Of a DNA stretch of 36,229 bases, positions 31,062 through 36,229 are shown piece by piece. The position numbers were made by a program, and so were the translations under genes. Below the pieces are notes generated by a model that was not told the origin of the DNA, did not search any database, and saw nothing but the letters and a program-made list of their open reading frames with translations. How positions within the stretch are numbered: position 1 is the stretch's first letter; the number at the start of each line of letters is the position of its first letter. This DNA is from Prevotella sp. (lineage in GTDB: Bacteria > Bacteroidota > Bacteroidia > Bacteroidales > Bacteroidaceae). The stretch is taken from assembly GCA_016284895.1 (NCBI GenBank), contig JAEEPT010000006.1:1-36229 (forward strand), in the 5' to 3' direction.

Positions 31062-34028
31062 ATGAAAAGACTCCTTTTGCTGACCCTGCTGGCCAGTACA
31101 GCCACCCTTATGCCCGCTCAGAACGAGCCACAGGACATGAAACAATCCCCCACGGAGCGAACCGTCTCACTATGGGGCCACGTAAAGAACTTCCTCACCC
31201 GTGAGGGCATCCCCAACGCACTCATCACCGTGATGCGTCCAGACTCGTCGGTCATCGATACCCTGCGCACGTTCAACATGGGCAACTGGCAGGCCACGAA
31301 AAATGATGCCGGCTACAGGCTGAAAGTGCCTGCCCGTCCGCAGAAGTTCATCATCCGCGCCGAGCATCCCGACTTCGAGACCACCTATGTGGATTTCGAG
31401 ATCAAGCGCATCTCGCGCAACACCTACTTCGATGCGCCGTGGCACCTCATGAAGCCGAAAGCCTCCAATGAGAGCCTTTCGGGCGGTACGCTGGGCGAGG
31501 TAGTGGTGAAGAAGACCCGTGTGAAAATGTTCTATCGCGGTGACACCATCACCTTCAATGCCGATGCCTTCAACATCCCCGACGGCTCCATGCTCGATGC
31601 CCTCGTCCGACAGATGGACGGCGTGGAACTGAAGGATGATGGCCGCATCTTCGTGAATGGCGAGCAGATAGATGAGCTGCTGCTCAACGGCAAAGACTTC
31701 TTCAAAGGCAACAACAAGGTGATGCTCGACAACCTGCCAGCCTATACCGTGAAACAGGTGCAGACCTACCGCAAGACCACCGACCTGAGCACCTATTACG
31801 GTCAGGATGTAGAGAAGAAGCGTTTCGTGATGGACGTAAAACTGAAACGAGAGTATAATCAAGGATATATGGGGAATGTGGAAGTAGCTGGCGGAAAGCC
31901 ATTTAGCGAGGATTTCTGCGAACGCTACCTTGCCCGTCTCTTCGGCATGCGCTACACCAATAACTCGCGACTGAGCATCTTTGGCAACATGAACAATGTA
32001 AACGAGAACCGCCGTCCGGGCAGCGACGGCGAGTGGAGTCCCAGCAACATGCCGTCGGGCGAACATGAGAACCGCATGGGCGGCATCGACCTTCTCGTCG
32101 ACGAGAAGGACAAACGGTGGCGCGAGCATGCACAGGCCAACGTTCATTGGGTCAAGAGCAACAACATTCAGCTTGCCAGCATTGAGCAGTTCCATACCAA
32201 TGCCCCCTCTACCTATCAGCGCAGTGCCAATCAGAGCAAGGAACAGGGGCTGGTCATCAACGTGCAGAACATCTTCCAGTTGCAAAAGCCTTTCTTCCTC
32301 TACAACGGCACAGGCTTCACTTACACCGAGGGCGACAAGACGATACTCAACCGTTCGGCACAGTTCCATGACGACCCTTCACGCTACGGCCACGTCAACG
32401 ACCTGCTCGACAGCATTTTCTCAGCCTCACTCAGTGTCGAAGTTCAGCAGATGCTGGTCAACAGTGCGCTCCGAAAAGAAGAAAGTTCGCAAAACAGCAC
32501 CGACATCTGGTCGAACACCTCACTCAACTACAAGTTGCCTTCGGGCGACGGCACAGGCTTCGACCTGAACTTTAAGCACTCACACGAGCACAAGTACAAT
32601 GAGACGGAACAGCAGTCGCGCTACCAGCTCACGCCCTCAATGAACAACATTCTGAACCGACATGGCCGCACGCCCTCACGCTCCAACTACGGGGCCATAT
32701 CGCCCTTCTATCGCATCACGTGGCCCAGCGGCTTCTATCTCTACACCGAGTATCGCTTCTTGTTCCGTCAGCGCGAGAACACAAACGAGCTGTTTCTGGC
32801 CGACACGCTCGACTTGCAGAACAACTACGACCGCACCCACCGCCGCGTGGAGAACCGACTGGCCATCACCCCTGGCTTTCAGCGAGAGGGCGACGGCAAG
32901 TACATACGCGCCTTCTACCAGATGCACTTCTACAACGTGAACGAACGGCTTGACTACCGCAGTGCCTACGTCGATACCTCGCTTGTGCAGCACTGCTGGA
33001 CCATGTCGCCCGAACTGCACATTCAGCTCGCCTCGCACAACTGGAGCCGAAGCATCAACTTCTTCTATGGCATAGAGTTCCAGACACCCGACTTGTTCCA
33101 GAAGGTGGACATCCTGAACAATGAGAATCCGCTCATTCGTCGCTACGGCAACCCGAACCTGCGCGGAGCCACAAACCACCGCATGCAGTTCAGTATGAAC
33201 CGCAACTGGCGCGAGAAGCGGATCTCCCACAACATAGGCGGCGGGCTGCGGTTCTTCCGACATCAGGTGTCGCAAGGACAGACCTACGATACCACTACAG
33301 GTATCACCACCTACCGCCCCGAGAACGTGGAAGGCAACTGGCAGACCTATTTTTTCAACTTCCTGAACATGCCGCTCGACAAGCCCAAGCGCCTCATGAT
33401 GAACATCTATACCCACGGCGACTACACTCGCCACGTTGACATTGCTGCCACCACCGCCTCTCCGGCTGCCATCGCTTCCGCTACGAATGTCGGGGCTTCC
33501 GCTATGCAACAGCAGCCCCTCACCCACGTCAACAACTACTACATCGAGAACCGCCTCACCCTCAGCTACACCTTAGGCAACCTGTCGCTCAGCCTGCCCA
33601 CCTACATAGAGTATCGCCACACCACCAATCAGGAAGGCACCATCACGCCCATCAATGCCCTGAACTTTCAATATGGGCTGACTGCCAACTACAACTTCAA
33701 GCGCAACGACGAGAGCCGCTTGCCCCGATGGCTGCAAGGCTTTACGCTGGCCACAGACCTGAAGATGTTCTCGCGTCGCGGCTATGGCTCGTCTGAGCTG
33801 AATACCAATGATCTGGTGTGGAATGCCTCTATCGCGCGCAGTTTCTTCAAAGACCGTCTCACGGTTCGCCTCGAAGGGTTCGACCTCTTGGGACAGCTGT
33901 CATCGACACTCATTTTCATCAACGGACAGGGGCGCACCGAAACGGTCAACAACACGCTTCCACGCTACCTGATGCTCCACCTGAGTTACAAGCTGACAAA
34001 ACTGCCGAAGAACAAGAAAGGAAAATAA
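31062..34028 (+). CDS. Outer-membrane beta-barrel protein, TonB-receptor-like with carboxypeptidase-regulatory-like N-terminus
   Basis: A 988-residue protein with a signal peptide (MKRLLLLTLLASTATLMPA), an N-terminal beta-sandwich of the carboxypeptidase-regulatory type (VSLWGHVKNFLTREGIPNAL, about 35-120), a plug-like region (LGEVVVKKTRVKMFYRGDTI to ELLLNGKDFFKGNN, about 145-230), and then a long barrel rich in alternating aromatic strands, ending LPRYLMLHLSYKLTK. It belongs to the Bacteroidota group of outer-membrane beta-barrel proteins related to TonB-dependent receptors; no SusD partner follows. The ligand is unknown. It lies 69 nt after a secreted TonB_C gene and probably shares its regulation by the BlaI-type repressor. 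Confidence 0.85.
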   Translation: MKRLLLLTLLASTATLMPAQNEPQDMKQSPTERTVSLWGHVKNFLTREGIPNALITVMRPDSSVIDTLRTFNMGNWQATKNDAGYRLKVPARPQKFIIRAEHPDFETTYVDFEIKRISRNTYFDAPWHLMKPKASNESLSGGTLGEVVVKKTRVKMFYRGDTITFNADAFNIPDGSMLDALVRQMDGVELKDDGRIFVNGEQIDELLLNGKDFFKGNNKVMLDNLPAYTVKQVQTYRKTTDLSTYYGQDVEKKRFVMDVKLKREYNQGYMGNVEVAGGKPFSEDFCERYLARLFGMRYTNNSRLSIFGNMNNVNENRRPGSDGEWSPSNMPSGEHENRMGGIDLLVDEKDKRWREHAQANVHWVKSNNIQLASIEQFHTNAPSTYQRSANQSKEQGLVINVQNIFQLQKPFFLYNGTGFTYTEGDKTILNRSAQFHDDPSRYGHVNDLLDSIFSASLSVEVQQMLVNSALRKEESSQNSTDIWSNTSLNYKLPSGDGTGFDLNFKHSHEHKYNETEQQSRYQLTPSMNNILNRHGRTPSRSNYGAISPFYRITWPSGFYLYTEYRFLFRQRENTNELFLADTLDLQNNYDRTHRRVENRLAITPGFQREGDGKYIRAFYQMHFYNVNERLDYRSAYVDTSLVQHCWTMSPELHIQLASHNWSRSINFFYGIEFQTPDLFQKVDILNNENPLIRRYGNPNLRGATNHRMQFSMNRNWREKRISHNIGGGLRFFRHQVSQGQTYDTTTGITTYRPENVEGNWQTYFFNFLNMPLDKPKRLMMNIYTHGDYTRHVDIAATTASPAAIASATNVGASAMQQQPLTHVNNYYIENRLTLSYTLGNLSLSLPTYIEYRHTTNQEGTITPINALNFQYGLTANYNFKRNDESRLPRWLQGFTLATDLKMFSRRGYGSSELNTNDLVWNASIARSFFKDRLTVRLEGFDLLGQLSSTLIFINGQGRTETVNNTLPRYLMLHLSYKLTKLPKNKKGK

Positions 34029-34125
34029 AAAAAAGGAATCACGAAACAAATAACACGAAAAATCATCATAAGAAAGTTAGTAAAAAAGTAATGCCTTAGT
34101 CTAAAGCCAAAAAGCACGCTAACGC

Positions 34126-34157
34126 AAAGAGTCTGTTCCAAAAGACAGACTCTTTTT
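34126..34157 (+). terminator. Rho-independent terminator after the barrel gene
   Basis: A perfect 11-bp stem, 34126-34136 with 34145-34155 (AAAGAGTCTGT/ACAGACTCTTT), has an 8-nt loop and runs into the T tract 34153-34157. It lies 98 nt after the barrel stop and separates that operon from the SulP gene. The stretch 34029-34125 is A-rich with no gene. Confidence 0.85.
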
Positions 34158-34245
34158 GTTTTACAAATGACAAATGCTCCCAATTCCTTTTTTTTTACTT
34201 ATATCAACAAAACGTGGAGGAAAGCAAGGTTTCTGATAGTTTTTC

Positions 34246-34276
34246 TTTGCCAGTCGAGCTAAAAGCAATAACTTTG
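34246..34276 (+). promoter_or_regulatory. Promoter of the SulP transporter gene
   Basis: TTTG at 34246-34249 and TAACTTTG at 34269-34276, separated by 19 nt, match the Bacteroidota -33/-7 pattern. The start site is expected near 34283, about 34 nt before the ATG. Confidence 0.75.
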
Positions 34277-34316
34277 CACCCATCGTTTTAAAAAAAATAG
34301 GTATTAGCAAGGAATA

Positions 34317-35999
34317 ATGAAGACTTTCGATTTCACGCCGAAAATGGTTTCGGCTCTCAAGAACTACGACCGACAGACGTTTATGGCCGACCTCATGGCT
34401 GGCGTGATTGTCGGCATCGTTGCCCTACCGTTGGCCATCGCGTTCGGTATTGCCAGCGGCGTATCGCCCGAGAAGGGCATCATCACCGCCATCGTTGCAG
34501 GACTGGCTATCTCGGCCCTGGGCGGCAGTAAGGTGCAGATAGGCGGCCCCACAGGTGCATTCATCGTGATTGTGGCTGGCATCATCAACCAGTATGGCAT
34601 GCAGGGACTGACCATCGCCACGCTTATGGCAGGCATCTTCCTCATCGGCTTCGGACTGCTGCGGCTGGGCACCATCATCAAGTATATTCCCTACCCCATC
34701 ATCGTGGGCTTCACCAGCGGTATTGCCGTGACCATCTTCACCACACAGGTGAAGGATCTTTTAGGCATGCAGATTGAAGGGACTGTGCCAGGCGACTTTG
34801 TGGAGCGGTGGATGGTATATTTTCAGAACCTGAGTCACATCGACCTCTGGAGCACGTTGATAGGACTGGCCAGCGTGGTGATCATCACCATTACGCCAAA
34901 GCTGAGCAGACGCGTTCCAGGTTCGCTTGTTGCAATCATCGTGATGACCATCGTGGCACTGCTGCTGAAAGAGTATGCCGGCATCACCACCATTGAGACC
35001 ATCGGCGACCGCTTCAGCATCAACTCCCAACTGCCCGATGCCGTAGTGCCCGAGCTGTCGTGGGAGACGGTGAAGGGACTGGTGGCTCCGGCTATGACCA
35101 TCGCTGTGCTGGGCGCCATTGAGTCGCTGCTCTCAGCTACGGTGGCCGACGGTGTGATAGGCGATCACCACAACTCTAACACAGAGCTGATAGGTCAGGG
35201 CGTGGCCAACATCGTGTCGCCCCTCTTTGGCGGCATTCCCGCTACGGGAGCCATTGCCCGCACGATGACCAACATCAACAACGGAGGCCGCACGCCTGTG
35301 GCTGGCATCGTACACGCTGTGGTGCTGCTGCTCATCTTCCTGTTTCTCATGCCACTGGCAAAGTACATCCCGATGGCTTGTCTGGCTGGCGTACTAGTAG
35401 TGGTGAGCTACGGTATGAGCGGCTGGCGATCGTTCATAGCACTCATGCGCAACCCGAAGAGCGACGTCACTGTGCTCATTCTGACCTTCCTGCTCACCAT
35501 CATCTTCGACCTGACGGTGGCCATCGAGGTGGGTCTGCTCTGCGCTTGTCTGCTGTTTATGCGCCGTATGAGTGAGACCACCGATGTGAAAGCCATCAGC
35601 GACGAGATTGACCTGAACGAGGATGCCGATATGGAGCGCGGCAATCTGATTCACCTCACCATTCCGCAGGGTGTGGAGGTCTATGAAATCAACGGTCCTT
35701 ACTTCTTCGGTGCAGGCAACCGTTTCGAGGACATCATGAGCCGCTACGGACAGCGCCCGAAGGTGCGCATCATCCGCATGCGTAAGGTACCATTCATCGA
35801 CTCAACGGGACTGCACAATCTGGAGAACATGTGCTTGATGAGTCAGAAGGAGGGCATCACTATCGTGCTCTCAGGTGTGAACGAAAAGGTGGAGACCGTG
35901 CTCAAGCGCAATCACTTCGACCGGCTGCTGGGTGCAGAGAACATCTGCAACCACATAGACCTGGCACTGGCTCGCGCAGAAGAACTAATCAAGAAATAG
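34317..35999 (+). CDS. SulP/SLC26 family inorganic anion transporter with STAS domain
   Basis: A 560-residue inner-membrane transporter for sulfate, bicarbonate or related anions. The N-terminal part has the family signature DLMAGVIVGIVALPLAIAF and the conserved GGSKVQIGGPTGAFIVIVAG, with 10-14 membrane helices up to about residue 415. The cytoplasmic STAS domain follows (about 440-555): VEVYEINGPYFFGAGNRF, then FIDSTGLHNLENM at the nucleotide-binding loop. The substrate cannot be fixed from sequence; in marine and gut Bacteroidota many such proteins carry bicarbonate or sulfate. Monocistronic, with its own promoter and a purine-rich ribosome binding site (AAGGAA) just before the ATG. Confidence 0.93.
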   Translation: MKTFDFTPKMVSALKNYDRQTFMADLMAGVIVGIVALPLAIAFGIASGVSPEKGIITAIVAGLAISALGGSKVQIGGPTGAFIVIVAGIINQYGMQGLTIATLMAGIFLIGFGLLRLGTIIKYIPYPIIVGFTSGIAVTIFTTQVKDLLGMQIEGTVPGDFVERWMVYFQNLSHIDLWSTLIGLASVVIITITPKLSRRVPGSLVAIIVMTIVALLLKEYAGITTIETIGDRFSINSQLPDAVVPELSWETVKGLVAPAMTIAVLGAIESLLSATVADGVIGDHHNSNTELIGQGVANIVSPLFGGIPATGAIARTMTNINNGGRTPVAGIVHAVVLLLIFLFLMPLAKYIPMACLAGVLVVVSYGMSGWRSFIALMRNPKSDVTVLILTFLLTIIFDLTVAIEVGLLCACLLFMRRMSETTDVKAISDEIDLNEDADMERGNLIHLTIPQGVEVYEINGPYFFGAGNRFEDIMSRYGQRPKVRIIRMRKVPFIDSTGLHNLENMCLMSQKEGITIVLSGVNEKVETVLKRNHFDRLLGAENICNHIDLALARAEELIKK

Positions 36000-36035
36000 A
36001 GCGTTTTTTTCAAGAATTAGAGAATTAGAGAAACT

Positions 36036-36229
36036 TCAGCTTATGACAGATGTATAGAACTGTGCATACTGCCTGAGCACCGTTTCCTTTCTATATCGGG
36101 CAGCCTGCTGGCGAGCCTCAACGCTCATCGCACTGCGCAGGGCAGGCGACTCAATGAGCTGGCACATCTTGGCCGTAAGGTCGGCCACGTCGCCATTGCG
36201 GGCCAGTAGGCCATCGGTGCCGTGAGTAA
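36036..36229 (-). CDS. C-terminal end of a GT4-type glycosyltransferase (partial, cut by the window edge)
   Basis: The reverse strand reads 63 codons without interruption from the right edge to TGA at 36036-36038. The product holds THGTDGLLARNGDVADLTAK, MCQLIESPALRSAMSVEARQ and a final RKETVLRQYAQFYTSVIS. The pattern DGLL-x-x-NGD followed by a leucine-rich helix, a SPALR turn and an aromatic tail is the normal end of GT-B family 4 enzymes, just after their EX7E donor site. The N-terminal part lies beyond the window. It is convergent with the SulP gene at a distance of 36 nt. Confidence 0.75.
   Translation of the reverse strand, partial: THGTDGLLARNGDVADLTAKMCQLIESPALRSAMSVEARQQAARYRKETVLRQYAQFYTSVIS

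Noticed and set aside
31170..32369. A 399-codon reverse frame opposite the barrel gene, and another at 32676-33527
   Set aside because: They mirror the codon bias of the barrel gene; valine/leucine/histidine-rich translation without motifs, and no promoter or ribosome site.

Overview
The window looks like a chromosomal piece of a Bacteroidota genome, most likely a Prevotella-type organism. The reasons are: several promoters of the TAnnTTTG (-7) / TTTG (-33) type used by this phylum, a eukaryote-like GT3 glycogen synthase, a DUF4494 protein, a BlaI/M56 pair with TonB C-terminal domains, and a large outer-membrane barrel with a carboxypeptidase-regulatory-like N-terminus. The species call is inference; no rRNA or marker set is present.

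Layout. (1) 1-330: tRNA-Ser(GCT) and two identical tRNA-Glu(CTC) genes, closed by a terminator. (2) 349-3791: a tight operon of tcdA (tRNA t6A cyclisation), a cytidylate-kinase-like gene and dsbD, ending at a bidirectional terminator shared with (3) the reverse-strand glycogen operon glgA-glgP (3880-8224). (4) 8360-8794: a small secreted protein of unknown function. (5) 8921-12762, reverse strand: a membrane pseudokinase, a DUF4494 protein, yggS, and a decayed glycoside hydrolase related to GH106. (6) 13013-25425: an orphan receiver protein and then a 12-kb exopolysaccharide cluster, with initiating phosphoglycosyltransferase, short TolC-like protein, Wzc-like co-polymerase, Wzy/ligase-type polymerase, GT2, two tandem membrane GT2 paralogues, GT4 and Wzx flippase. 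(7) mscL (reverse) and gap/GAPDH (forward). (8) 27425-27975: a gene-free stretch full of structure, holding a 39-bp imperfect inverted repeat with a second hairpin inside it, a 22-bp-period tandem array, and a promoter overlaid by three evenly spaced dyads. (9) 27976-34028: BlaI-type repressor, an M56/TonB fusion sensor, a stand-alone secreted TonB_C protein and a TonB-receptor-like outer-membrane barrel. (10) 34317-35999: a SulP transporter with STAS domain. (11) The right edge holds the C-terminal end of a GT4 glycosyltransferase on the reverse strand.

Two regions are the most interesting. The first is the BlaI/M56 locus, which joins a derepressible promoter, an inner-membrane protease fused to lipocalin-like and TonB_C domains, a free TonB_C protein and an outer-membrane barrel. 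This suggests an envelope-spanning sensing or uptake system. The second is the exopolysaccharide locus with its upstream neighbours, where signalling domains recur in forms that have lost their catalytic residues: a pseudokinase, a pseudo-receiver fused to the initiating enzyme, a BY-kinase domain lacking key residues, and a GT2 paralogue with an altered DxD motif. It also has no Wza-type outer-membrane exporter. All functional statements rest on reading the sequence and family knowledge; no searches were run.
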